The notes beneath the pieces were generated by a model, which did no database searches, was not told where the DNA came from, and saw only the letters and a program-made list of their open reading frames with translations. The translations under genes and the position numbers were made by a program. A DNA stretch of 64,000 bases from Steinernema hermaphroditum. Its lineage: Eukaryota > Nematoda > Chromadorea > Rhabditida > Steinernematidae. Position 1 is the first letter of the stretch, and each line of letters begins with the position of its first letter. The stretch lies in contig CM059625.1 in the NCBI GenBank assembly GCA_030435675.1, positions 868,001 through 932,000 on the forward strand, given 5' to 3'. Below, one piece after another: positions 49,850 to 60,390 of this stretch.

Positions 49850-50077
49850 ATGTGCGGAAAAGTTTTCGTTCTTTTCACTTTTGTTGCTCTCTTCATTGTT
49901 GGCGTGTTTTCGGAATCTATTGAAAAGTCACAAGAAGTGGAAATATTTACCTATGTAAACAGCGATGGAGATAAGCAGTACTCCAACGGCATTCATCCAG
50001 AAGAGAGATTCGTGTGGCAAAGCGGAAACTATGTAATGCTCATAATCTCATTTATAATCTGTGGTGTACTGTTTTGA
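49850..50077 (+). pseudogene. broken copy of the KLCN-type secreted peptide gene
   Basis: The ATG follows GTAATTTCAG directly, as in the three intact paralogues. Signal peptide and propeptide (FSESIEKSQEVEIFTYVNSD) match the copy at 62575. Near 50010 an extra base shifts the frame. In the other frame the end reads VAKRKLCNAHNLIYNLWC, so the second ring Cys is Tyr and the final Arg is Cys. Both changes would abolish the ring peptide. Confidence 0.75.
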
Positions 50078-50689
50078 TGATATTTCGGTTGCGTTCTCAT
50101 CGAGGTGTGTTTTTAAGGTTGCTGCTTTGTGAACAACAATGTTCGTTAGCGTACCTTCTATGCTTAATATTGTTAAGACAGTCAAGGAATGCTCCCTGTT
50201 CTTTGACCGCTGTTGAAAAAAGCAGTAAATAGCAAATGAGACGTCCCGAAATAAAATCAGTGACACATCGTCTACAGATTGCAGCTACATGCGCATTCAA
50301 TATGGTACCGTCTTACGGTGGCTTCTATTGTCTGATATGCGTTCATGTCAACACAAATCTACATTCGAATTCGCCTTTGCCACCAGAGCAAGTTCAACGA
50401 AGTTACACATCCCGGGTCCCATTGTCGACTGTTTGTACTCTTTGATTGTCTAGTAGTACGGAAAGAAATTTTAGAAAATAAAATTCAATTTTTCATCACT
50501 AGTTTTTCTGAGTTTCAATTTAGTGGGGCGGCTGTTCTATGTCTGAACCCGAGTTTACATGGATTTAGACCGATCGATTGGCTATCAGATGCTACAGTGC
50601 AAAGTCCCCATTCGAATGTGCTCTTTTTGTTGGTGCTACAACGTCCGCTCTGAAGCCTGAAGTCTGAAGCCAGCACCAGCTTTTAACCA

Positions 50690-52140
50690 GTGCAAGGAAA
50701 GCTTCCGCGACGTTTACAACTACAAATCACTAGTTTGGCGGACACGGATCTCATTCTAGCAGACAAGTTGCCTCTAGACCGCTGCAACAAGATCGTTGTT
50801 GAGGACATGGTGATGGCTGCCGATGGGCATATAAGATTCGCGGATCAAAGGGCGACACGTTACATGCGGAAGCTTGTAAGTTGTTTGGGTTTATGATGTT
50901 CAACAGTTATAAGTTTTTCTCATTGTCAGTCGACGTATGTCATGTAGACTCTTCTTGACTAAACCTCTAAAATGTCATTAAGTAGGCGAAACTTTAGCTT
51001 CTAGCAAGACAGTGCTTCTATGGAAAACAGTATGTTCTTCTATGTTTCTTAGATTCTGCACTATTCACATTTTAATACGTGGATAAATCATGCCAAAGCC
51101 AAAAGATATAGCACGGAAAGAGCCGGAAAACATAAAAATTTAGGACGAAGCTCGCAAGAACTTCATACAGCGCAACATCTCCATCATCGCATCCGTCTTC
51201 TGCACCATGAGTGTAAGAGAATTTGCCGGAATGATCGACATGTTCGACTGCTATCGTTGTTCCTGAAATAGCACTTACAGATTCCGAAATTTAGCGCACC
51301 AGGATTGCCAGGAACACCATGAGATCAATGCTTTTCTTTCTCATTACATGGCATTCAGAGCTTACTCCAAGCACGAAGAAGAACTTTGCCAAACTGCTCG
51401 AGGAGATCAATAGGCTCTCACAAGCACCCGACGACCAGAGAAGCCCGTACACGCTGAATGTGCGGTATGGGAAGAATCTCATCTAGAAATATTTTATTGA
51501 TGTTGTCTAGGATCCCGGGATCGGAGATGAACGTTGGACGCCTCTACGACGTCAAAGTGCTGAACAGCCTCGACGCGGTTCTCTAGAGTCACTCAAGCGC
51601 CATGACCATAAAACAAAGCTCATCAGCCCGATGATTGCGATGGATGGAGATGAGCGACAATACTCCGTGGACAACACTCTGAAAAGATGGCTCGGCAGTG
51701 GACTCCGCAAATCACAGATCATCGTTCACATCCCCACATACGGAATATCCCATTAGCTGAGGAACCACAGTGAAACGGTGCCAGCCGGTGCACTGACGAC
51801 ATCAACTTCGTGGCTATCTCGCAAGAAAGTTTGTCTTAGCGTATACCTATGGAAACATGAACTGTTCGTTTCAGATCTGAAACCTTCTGAACAAATCGAC
51901 CGATGCGAAGATCCTCTATGATGTGATCGCATCATATTCAACAACTCCTTAAAAGTGGCTCGCTTTCGACAACATCGCGACAATTAAGTACAAGTGCGCT
52001 ATGCGCAGCGTGAAGGCCTCGGAGGTGTCGGTCCTTTCACCATTAACGACGAAGACTTCGACGGAACGTCGTGCTCCGCGGGTGTCTACCCCATTCTTAG
52101 CACCGTTTTGAGCTCCATTTGCCGTGGTCAGTGAACACAT
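50690..52140 (+). pseudogene. degenerate GH18 chitinase-like gene
   Basis: Pieces of a glycoside hydrolase 18 domain lie in order in changing frames. ADKLPLDRCNKIVVEDMVMA near 50760 is the first strand. FAKLLEEINRLSQ at 51390-51420 is followed, after a GTATGG..TAG intron-like gap, by RIPGSEMNVGRLYDVKVLNS. Next come YSVDNTLKRWLGSGLRKSQI and HIPTYGIS near 51660-51750, WLAFDNIATIKYK near 51960 and LGGVGPFTINDEDFDG near 52020. Stops and shifts separate them, and I do not find the catalytic DxxDxDxE motif. Active GH18 enzymes cut chitin; nematodes also have many inactive chitinase-like members. This copy is a relic. Confidence 0.7.
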
Positions 52141-52655
52141 TTTTGTATGAGAATGTGGAATAGAGCAATAAAGCAAAGTTGCACGAAATTGTACATGAAA
52201 AAGATCAGATATACTCATCGGCGCGGATTGTATGGGTCGCTTTTTGAAGGGAACGTTGCTAGCGTTGCCCTCTGGATTGTTCGCATACCCAAGCAGAGAT
52301 CGACAGCCACGCCTGTCCAAATGTGCGCAAGGTCCACACGCACATACTGGAAGTTGATAAAGGAGATGAAGCGGCACAAGAAAGGCGCGCAATAGAAGCA
52401 GTCCGCAAAAGGATAACGCAGAGAGCCACGAAAACGTCATGAAAAGAAGGTCCAACAAGAAGATATCCAGAAACAATCTTCTCCAAACGAGTCTTTTCAC
52501 CTTTTTGGGGTCATAGCAATTTCCGAAATATTATGGCACGTCAACCAGTAATTTATCTCGACTTATCCATCTGGCGTTACAAAATATTCAAATCGGTTAT
52601 GAGCGTTCATACTAGCAGAAGTCGATGTGAGCTTCGCCCCCTTCTTGAACTAGTT

Positions 52656-53062
52656 TTATTCTTCGCAGAAGTCCATAGGGCATCGTTTGGCGACGGGCTT
52701 CATCTCCTCCTTGATTTGCTCTACGTCTTCACAGAAGTCGAAACGACAGTGCTTCGCGATGGGCTTGATCTCCTCCTTGATCTGCTCTTCTTCCTCACAG
52801 AATTCGAAGTGGCAGCGCTTGGCGATGGGCTTGATCACCTCCTTGATGTGCTCTTCTTCCTCACAGAAGTCGATATCGCAACGCTTGACGACTGGCTAAA
52901 AGTATCTAGAAATCCTTACGCAATAAATCGTTGTCAGTTTACCTTGTTTTGCTCTTCCTCTTCACAAAAATCAAAAAGGCATCTTTTCTGAAGAGGATTG
53001 GCCGAAATTCTAACGATGTTTACGGCAAATAGAGCAAAGAGAATGAAGGCTTTTCCGAACAT
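52656..53062 (-). CDS. five-unit secreted precursor of C-x4-C peptides
   Basis: Exons 53062-52943 and 52895-52656 join in phase, 119 residues. Signal peptide GKAFILFALFAVNIVRISA, then NPLQKR and CLFDFC. Exon 2 adds CDIDFC, CHFEFC, CRFDFC and CPMDFC, each after KR except the fourth, which follows KH, with acidic linkers such as EEEEQIKEEIKPIA. Exon 1 has exactly 40 codons, as in the ten-unit gene, and the intron is in the same place and phase. The inner two residues of the hexapeptide vary much more than in the ten-unit gene; the D/E-F-C end is constant. Probably a paralogue producing a different set of ring peptides. Function unknown. Confidence 0.82.
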
Positions 53063-53125
53063 CTTTGAGGTCCTTGTGCGTTCAAAGAATTCGAGGACGA
53101 AATGCTTCTCCCCTTCAATGCGCTT

Positions 53126-53134
53126 GATTTTATA
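53126..53134 (-). promoter_or_regulatory. TATA box of the five-unit precursor
   Basis: TATAAAATC on the minus strand, 64-72 bases before the ATG at 53062. It is the clearest TATA box in the peptide cluster. Confidence 0.6.
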
Positions 53135-53670
53135 CAGAAAAAATGACAGAAATATGGCTTGTTGAATCACTGCCTGTCGGGCCCTTTTTCAACAAAATGT
53201 TAGAGAAGGAAGAAAAAAGATTGCTTTGCAATTTAACGATTGGTTTGTTATTTTTAAATTCATGTTTGTAGCCAAATGCACTCGGGATATTTACTACAGG
53301 CACAGGAACCAAGAACGTTTCAATATAACACAACATGTGCGAAGCTTCAAAAACACTTCATGTGCGAACCTGAAGTATCAGCAGATTTGGAATATTTGCC
53401 ATTTGAGTGCTGTTTTCGAATTAACCGACTTGATTTTCGATTTGTGATTTGATTTTCGTTCACGTTGAAATCGGAATTCAGAGTTTTGAGAAAATTCTGC
53501 TGTTTTCTTTTCGCGGAGCACCGCTTGTTGATGATACACCCGCGCCCGTTTTCCTCAGGAATTTGACCTGTTCTCTGGATCGTGATCTTTTTTGAAGATA
53601 GGCAGAAACACGCAAATAGAATTACAAAATGCGTTGACTCATATAATAACATTTGCTCCGTCTGTAATGG
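53135..53670. other. intergenic, no gene recognised
   Basis: AT-rich sequence between the five-unit precursor and the fold-back element; open frames carry no motif. Confidence 0.5.
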
Positions 53671-55112
53671 ACACTGCTGGACAAAAGTATAGGCCACCCC
53701 CTTATTCGGCAGTTTGGAGGGCTAGCGGCAAGTTTTGAAAATACCGACTACCCCACGTGAAAAAGCGTCGCGAAAAACATAGGTTCCATGGGGAAAGGCG
53801 AAATCCTTGGAAGAGAAACAAATGTAAAAACGTTCAAATAAATCTGAGACACATTTTCAGCTGGACAAAAGTATAGGCCACCCTAGACATTTGCTTCGCA
53901 TTTAATTCGTATTTAATTGGTAACAAGCCCTGTTTTCACTGTTATTTACTGGAACTGTGTTTCAAGGCTATTATGCTGCAATGGGTCGAAGTGCGCGTCT
54001 TACAGAGGTCGGAAAGGACAAAATTTAAGAGCTCCATTCTGGACACATGTCCAAATGGAAACATGATAGGCAGATGGCCACACATTCTTCGCTAACAGAC
54101 TCCAAACCACGCAAAACACCGTATTCGGCGCCGCAGATTACATGAGAGTAAAAATTATACCATTTCAGTGCTTATAGGCATCATTCCCCCTTCAAAACTT
54201 AGAACCCCAACATGACCTGCATTCTAGTTCGGGTCCCAGAACGATCTGGAAGATGGAATTTTCAGCTTATTCCATCACTACCACGTTGTAGAGCGTATGC
54301 GAAAACCCCTGCTTCGGTTTTATCCGATGAAAAATGGAGTAAATGCGAATTCTGGGCGTGGACATCTCGTAACATGGAATTTACAATGGAAAAAGGTCGT
54401 TTTTCAAAAGATTTTGGAAAACCCGGCTGTCTTTTATCCGTAATGTTAGACAATTAGCAGAAGATGACCGAAAGGGGTTTTCGCATACGCTCTACAACGT
54501 GGTAGTTATGGAATAAGCCGAAAATTCCATCTTCCAGATCGTTCTGGGACCCGACCAAGAATGCAGGTCATGTTGGGGTTCTAAGTTTTGAAGGGGGAGT
54601 GATGCCTATAAGCACTGAAATGGTATAATTTTTACTCTTTTGTAATCTGCGACGCTGAAAACGGTGTTTTGCGTGGTTTGTAGTCTGTTAGCGAAGAAGG
54701 TGTGGCCATCTGCCTATCATGTTTCCATTTGGACATGTGTCCAGAATGGAGCTCTTAAATTTTGTCCTTTCCGACCTATGTAAGACGCGCACTTCGACCC
54801 ATTGCAGCATAATAGCCTTGAAACACAGTTCCAGTAAATAACAGTGAAAACAGGGCTTGTTACCAATTAAATACGAATTAAATGCGAAGCAAATGTCTAG
54901 GGTGGCCTATACTTTTGTCCAGCTGAAAATGGGCCTCAGATTTATTTGAACGTTTTTACATTTGTTTCTCTTCCAGGGATTTCGTCTTTCCCCATGGAAT
55001 CTATGTTTTTCGCGACGCTTTTTCACGTGGGGTAGTCGGTATTTTCAAAAGTTGCCGCTAGCCCTCCAAACTGCCGAATAAGGGGGGTGGCCTATACTTT
55101 TGTCCAGCAGTG
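53671..55112. mobile_element. fold-back derivative of a Tc1-type transposon
   Basis: Two inverted arms of about 640 bases (53671-54311 and 54474-55112) surround a 160-base centre. Both ends start CACTGCTGGACAAAAGTATA, a Tc1-type terminus. A second, direct copy of GCTGGACAAAAGTATAGGCC lies 185 bases inside each arm (53860 on the left), so each arm has the two-site IR/DR layout known from Sleeping Beauty-like elements. Each arm then carries a transposase start (MGRSARLTEVGKDKI, ATG at 53981 and mirrored at 54802), soon interrupted by a stop. The centre has a SDEK motif from the catalytic part. TA follows the right end but not the left. No full transposase exists. Confidence 0.85.
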
Positions 55113-56311
55113 TATAATTTCGCACAGCGCGGTTCCTATTGGGTTGGTGCATTGAAAATGTCGGTGACATAAACGTGGCATAATTTCGCAGTATTTACTC
55201 ACAGGGAACAACTGATGGGCGCATTGTGGAGTACAGTGAACTATAACCCTACATTATGATTTTCCCCTTGTCCATTGCATTCTTCCTGATCATGGAGAAG
55301 TATCCCAGTATGACGGTCCTTACTCTGGTACTTCACAATTGCGAAATACGAAGTGATGTACGGGATTCCTATGGTTTTAATTGTGTGATGGACGTTGATT
55401 GCTGCCAATCACGTACACCGTTATGTCTTACCTTCCGAATGCACCTATCGTTGTGTTTGTCATATATCACAACATGAGCTAATCTCAAAAAGACGGCCTT
55501 CCCGGATCACCATGTTCCGTTAACTCTAACGTTTCCAATTGGTTAAGTACTATAACAGACAATGGGGATATGCATCAGGTACCTGTCGCTCGTAGCTACT
55601 ATGCCTACATAGTGACTCCACGAGTTCATTTTTACTTCACAGAAATAGAGGCCAAATGTGGAAAAAATGACCCTTGGATCGACAAAACGTCCGACTGCCC
55701 GAGGCCGTGTATTTCCAAGTCGACCTCCACAAAAGCTCTCTACTTTAAACTCAGAGATTTCTTTTTTGTTGTCTATATAGCACTGTCTTAGCTCTATCTT
55801 ACTCTCACCTGTGCTCATCCATAAGTGACGATATCAAAAGAAACTATCCAAAATAAGGTTAAGAGGTCGAAAATCGGAACAAAAAGGTTTTTCAATTTTT
55901 AACCCCGCGTATTCTACAAACGAGGAATCCGGATGTTGCCTATAAAGTGGACTGAAGTTGTACATAAGAACGATGAATACTTTGTCTGAAATCTTTGTGT
56001 TTTGTTTCTGTAAATAATCACAAAATCATCTGACATTTTCAATGCACCAACCCAATATATTCTGCAACGCTCATATTCATTCTTCAACATAGTGATTTTA
56101 TCAATGCATAATATGGTTACTCCACAATTTGAAAGCACTCAAAAAGCTGATAGTCGATAATGTTGTCTTAGATGTTAGCTGCTGAGAAAGACATATCCTC
56201 TCCTATTGAAGCCAGCAATCAAGGTTTTCACTCCATGTCTGCCTTGGATTACTTTTATGACTTGCTACCCAATGTCAACTTTATTGACAGAAATGTCTGT
56301 ATACAAACTGC
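55113..56311. other. intergenic, no gene recognised
   Basis: About 1.2 kb between the fold-back element and the next peptide gene. Open frames of 73-91 codons on both strands overlap each other and show no family motif. Confidence 0.45.
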
Positions 56312-56539
56312 TCAGCGCCACAGGTTACAACTCAAGTTATGGGCATTGCACAGTTTTCTCTTCGCAATATGCACTTCTTGGTCTGGCAGAGCCCCGATAG
56401 GCTGCTGCTTGTATTTATCGGTTTCAATAGGGTTGTACAGTGCCGCTTCGCTTTGGCTTTCAATTACGTTGACCGTTGACGAGATGCTGACGGCGAGAAG
56501 AGCAAGGAGGGCAAAGAGAGCGATCAGTTTTCCACACAT
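56312..56539 (-). CDS. KLCN-type secreted ring-peptide precursor, copy 2
   Basis: A single-exon frame of 75 residues, with TTTCAG directly before ATG. Signal peptide GKLIALFALLALLAVSISS, a variable propeptide, then HIAKR and the C-terminal KLCNAHNLSCNLWR. A convertase cut after KR would release 14 residues with Cys at positions 3 and 10 (C-x6-C). It differs from the other intact copies in the mature part only by Ser for Ile before the second Cys. The propeptides share almost no sequence. No known nematode neuropeptide that I remember has this sequence; allatostatin C-like peptides also have C-x6-C rings, but no other likeness is seen. It could be a hormone, neuropeptide or defence peptide. 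Confidence 0.8.
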   Translation of the reverse strand: MCGKLIALFALLALLAVSISSTVNVIESQSEAALYNPIETDKYKQQPIGALPDQEVHIAKRKLCNAHNLSCNLWR

Positions 56540-56603
56540 CTGAAATCGTTGAGCATAGAAGTAAGGAACGGAGCTGAACTGACGAAGCTTCTCCTAAGCC
56601 TGT

Positions 56604-56613
56604 CTTATAAAAA
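56604..56613 (-). promoter_or_regulatory. TATA box of KLCN copy 2
   Basis: TTTTTATAAG on the minus strand, 65-74 bases before the ATG at 56539. Confidence 0.5.
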
Positions 56614-57126
56614 CAAGAACATGCCTCAATTAGCAACAGCTACAAAACAGCTTTTCACAGAACCAGAATCTAATTTTGTCCTCAATTCTACTTCAATGTG
56701 TTCGTACAAAGATCGTTTCTGCTCGTGCGACCGATCAAACTTCTACTAAAAAGAGGATTCTCATTTTTCTCCGGACAATTTAAGAGATTCTGCGTTGCAA
56801 GTGCGATACGAACACTAATTTTGGAGAAACGCTTTCAAAATTTATCCCTTGCATATCCGACATGTGGAAGGATTCAAGAAACAGGCGATCCGTGAAAGGT
56901 TGTTCTATGTATAAAACATAAATAACATCTTAGCATAGAGCAAAAGAGCAAAAGTGAGCCAAAAGCCATTTCCATAAAAATAGACGTCGATGTACACACT
57001 GCGTCTGAGGCTTGTACAAATATAGCATATCTGTAAAATTAGAATATTTTGCAATCGTAAAAAGCCGTTATCGAAAACTAGTGGCAACCAGTCTTCCTTT
57101 TCCACTCTTACAGTAGCTGATTTTAG

Positions 57127-57348
57127 ATGTCTGGAAAACTCGTCGTTGTCCTCGGGCTTGCTACTCTCTTTGCTACCGTCATCGCGACCAAATCTATGGA
57201 AAATCCAGTCGAATCAGAAATCTTCATCGCCGCAAACAGTGATGTTGACAGAAACGAATCTGTTCGAGTTCAGGCCGACAGCGAAGTATACGTTGCCAAG
57301 CGGAAACTTTGCAATGCTCATAATCTGATTTGTAATCTATGGCGCTAA
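57127..57348 (+). CDS. KLCN-type secreted ring-peptide precursor, copy 3
   Basis: A 73-residue single-exon frame behind GATTTTAG. Signal peptide GKLVVVLGLATLFATVIAT, propeptide with ENPVESEIFIAANSDVDRNE, then YVAKR and KLCNAHNLICNLWR at the very C-terminus. The mature part is identical to copy 4 (62575-62793). It is divergent from copy 2, with 587 bases between the two start codons. The expected TATA position (about 57056-57063) has only CGTAAAAA. Its 3' end faces the eight-exon gene on the other strand, whose stop codon is 140 bases away. Confidence 0.8.
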   Translation: MSGKLVVVLGLATLFATVIATKSMENPVESEIFIAANSDVDRNESVRVQADSEVYVAKRKLCNAHNLICNLWR

Positions 57349-57487
57349 GCATTCGCCGCCCACCACAATTATCGATAAACAAATTGTTCAATACCGAGTC
57401 AAAAAGCGGTCCCATTTAGAACTCACGCGCACATATGGAAATTATCAAATATATACAAGCAGAAATGAGATCAAAATATCGGGTTAT

Positions 57488-60101
57488 TCACGCGAGGTTT
57501 CCTGACCACAGCAAAGGATAGTAGTTAAGTATGTCGTCGATTTTCAATGAAGAGTCGGCGAGAAAATTCTCACTGATCAGTCGCATTATCTTTAAGTAGT
57601 CTTCAACAAGTACCTGAGCGGCATGCACACCCTATATTTCAGCGGTTTTTGTACTATAATACCTGCATACTCGATAGGAAGAAAATCATATTCCCCCACA
57701 ACGAAGGGTCGCGGTCGCTGTTTCGGTAAAAGCGGTCCATTGAAACCCAGGTCCTCTTCATCTGCTTGAGTGTCTCTTCCCATTCTGCACAGTCGATGTG
57801 GTTATCGTCTGTAAAGGGGTTCGCAGTCCAAGTTATTAGTTGTGTATCAACGATATCAGAGATGTCTAATCCACGGCATATTGATGGTTACCCTGGTAAC
57901 CCCCCGAGAGAAAGGGCAACCCGACAAAATCGTCATTCAAAAATCGTCATTGCAAAAATCGTCACTCAAAAATCGTCATTTTACAAAAATCGTCATTGCA
58001 AAAATCGTCATTACAAAAATCGTCATTTTGCAAAAATCGCCATTTTCAAAAATCGTCATTTTCAAAAATCGTCATTTTTCAAAAATCGTCATTTTCAAAA
58101 ATCGTCATTTTTAGCTTCGTTGGGAACCCGAAGGGCGAGCCTTGTTGTCGTGGTGGCTTCGGCAAACCCCGGCTTGGCTTAGGCTTAGGCTTAGGACAAT
58201 GCCTGTTGATTTAATGCGAGCCCGAAGGGCGAGCCCTGTAGTCTTAACTGGTCGGGTACAACTGATCCCAGGACAACTGATACCACGGATAAGTGATCCG
58301 ATGGACAACTGATGCCACGATGCCCAAATAGTTTTCGATGGTGTGCCTGTTTCGATGGTGTGTTTGTAAAAATGACGATTTTTGTAAAATGACGTTTTTT
58401 GAAAATGACGATTTTTGAAAATGACGATTTTTGAAAATGACGATTTTTGTAATGACGATTTTTGTAAAATGACGATTTTTGTAAAATGACGATTTTTGTA
58501 ATGACGATTTTTGAGTGACGATTTTTGAAAATGACGATTTTTGAAAATGACGATTTTTGTAATGACGATTTTTGTAATGACGATTTTTGTAAAATGACGA
58601 TTTTTGTAAAATGACGATTTTTGTAATGACGATTTTTGAGTGACGATTTTTGCAATGACGATTTTTTAATGACGATTATGTCATGTAGCCGAGAGAAAGA
58701 TATATCACCTAACAAACTTACTTCTGTGTATAATTAGAATGATGATGAATACAACGAAGTCTTCGTTGGTCTTGAAGAGATCTTGAGCTGCATAAACGAG
58801 GATCCCCCTCGCCGTTCGTAGAAAGTCTCTATACGCACTAAAACGATCGCCTTATCATGTGTTTACGTTTAGAAGCATACGTTTCAATTTTTTCGTATTG
58901 TGGATGATTACCTAAAACGACAGAAAATTCATAAACTTAGAACGGTTCTGTTCAACTTGCTATTGTAGTTATGGAGATCGTGGAGATTGAAATCAAGGGA
59001 TTCATCAAAAACATGGTTAGAGTAAGCTATTATGTGCATGAAGGTTGTCTAAATTTGGAAATAGCTCGAGCCCCAACATACACACTCACAAAGTGATTAA
59101 GGGTGTTAAAGTACATCTTGTTTTTTATGTCCATGTATGCGCTTTCGACGATCGGAAGGTGACCGTACAGCTCATACAAAAGAGTTGATTCGGTGAAAAA
59201 GCAAGCCTTGTATGTTTCGAAGCAGAACAGTTTGCGTTGTTCCGGTATCGTGTGAGATATCTGCAAATAAGGAAAAAAAAATAGAAAAAGCCAAATAAAG
59301 CCGATGGTTATCATTTTAATGTTTTTATGTTATCTCTTAGGGGCGTAGGCCTAGGCTTAGACTTGCCGGCTAAAGAAATTGCAGATTCTTTGGAACAGCC
59401 GTCTCAGTCATTCAAAACCTACACTCAGAAGGCTTCTCGTCTGGGACAGTGATAAGGTCATATGACAAATTCTTGTCTAGACATGTCTCAGTTTCAGTCT
59501 GAGTAGTGATCGGGCTCATGAAGGCCAACCGTCCTTTCATATTTACTTTCCACTATCTTTAGCTTTTGGCGTCTGAAGTTCAAAACGGATGTGAGCCATT
59601 CATTCTTCAATGACAAGAAACAGATGTTTTGAGATATTTCGCAATATCTGCTAACGGTCTTTGGTTTTTAATGGAAACGACCATGTTTGCGTCTTTCATT
59701 TCTGTTATCAGAGGAAGTAGGCAGACTCTTACTTCCGCTCGGGTTCAAAAAACAAAGAATTACATTGAAAACATCATAAGAAACTCACATGTCTGCGAGA
59801 ATAGGACGTTTGCAGATGGTTGAACTTGGCTTCTAGAAGATTGTACATCCCAGCGATCACAATTTGAAGATCTTGGGCATCTTGTTTTGGTACTACTGGA
59901 ACGGGTTTCGGCAGAAGGACTAATCCGTCGGTGTGATGCCGCACAGTTTTGCGTCCTTAAAAGTGCCACCGATCCAAATAGCTGGAGAAACTGGCGAAAC
60001 GAACCTCTGGTCTCATTGTCCTCACCCTCATCCGGGCCGAACAACAACGATCGTAGGGATTGTGGCGCCCGAGGTTTGTAAGGTGCCGAATCAAGGGACA
60101 T
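57488..60101 (-). CDS. eight-exon gene of unknown function with hydrophobic segments
   Basis: Exons 60101-60026, 59919-59789, 59260-59090, 59026-58957, 58911-58881, 58837-58722, 57865-57663 and 57631-57488 keep phase and give 313 residues. I do not recognise the family. A Pro-rich start (LLPKPVPVVPKQDAQDLQIV) is followed by a helical part with FCFETYKACFF. Next is a hydrophobic stretch near 130-150 (LTMFLMNPLISISTISITTI), then a second near 185-197 (FVVFIIILIIH). A soluble-looking C-terminal part contains WEETLKQMKRTWVSMDRFYR and LWSGNLA at the end. No signal peptide is evident. One donor (A|GTTGAA, end of exon 4) is weak, but only this choice keeps exons 5 and 6 in phase. The 0.86-kb intron between exons 6 and 7 holds the inverted minisatellite. 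Confidence 0.65.
57930..58113. repeat. minisatellite, left arm, about 12 units
   Basis: About twelve units of CAAAAATCGTCATT, 14-17 bases each, varying mainly in the run after CATT. It is the inverted partner of the array at 58368-58678 and lies in an intron of the eight-exon gene. Confidence 0.9.
58172..58197. repeat. interstitial telomere-like run of TTAGGC
   Basis: GGCTTAGGCTTAGGCTTAGG, three to four copies of TTAGGC, the telomere unit known from nematodes. It lies in the spacer between the two minisatellite arms. Confidence 0.8.
58368..58678. repeat. minisatellite, right arm, about 20 units, inverted
   Basis: About twenty units of AATGACGATTTTTG, the reverse complement of the left-arm unit. 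Variant units (TAATGACG, AGTGACG, AAAATGACG) recur in the same order in two blocks, so the array expanded by duplicating groups of units. Confidence 0.9.
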
Positions 60102-60317
60102 GTTGTTCCTACTCGCTAGGGTTGTCGGTGTTTGGGAGATCGACTCGTAAGAAATGAAATAATCTGTAAGAACAGATGAATGTTATCGATTAGGAGATGG
60201 TTCAATTCACTGATGTAAGATAATTACAGTTGACAAAATAAGGGTGACTCAGCAAAAATATAAAGAAGTGGCAAGAGGAAGTGTATTGAACATAAATAAT
60301 GTAAAAGGTAAAAAGAA

Positions 60318-60390
60318 TGATCCTGGCCGGGTTCGAACCGACGACCTTCTGCGTGTAAAGCAGACGTGATAACCACTACACCACAGGACC
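60318..60390 (-). tRNA. tRNA-Val (anticodon UAC)
   Basis: On the minus strand GGTCCTG pairs with CAGGATC (one G-T), the anticodon stem TCTGC/GCAGA closes loop TTTACAC, and the T-arm has GGTTCGAACCC. Length is 73 bases, no intron. Confidence 0.93.

Noticed and set aside
54212..54457. 81-codon frame in the centre of the fold-back element
   Set aside because: It spans an arm and the centre of the transposon derivative; the SDEK part is a transposase relic, not a separate gene.
58172..58197. True chromosome end
   Set aside because: Only three to four TTAGGC units are present, and genes continue on both sides; it is interstitial.
57930..58678. CRISPR-like array
   Set aside because: The units are contiguous variants without unique spacers and the context is a eukaryotic intron; it is a minisatellite.
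57842..58715. Lys/Ser/Asn-rich open frames of 72-174 codons
   Set aside because: They are low-complexity translations of the ATCGTCATT minisatellite in three frames, not genes.
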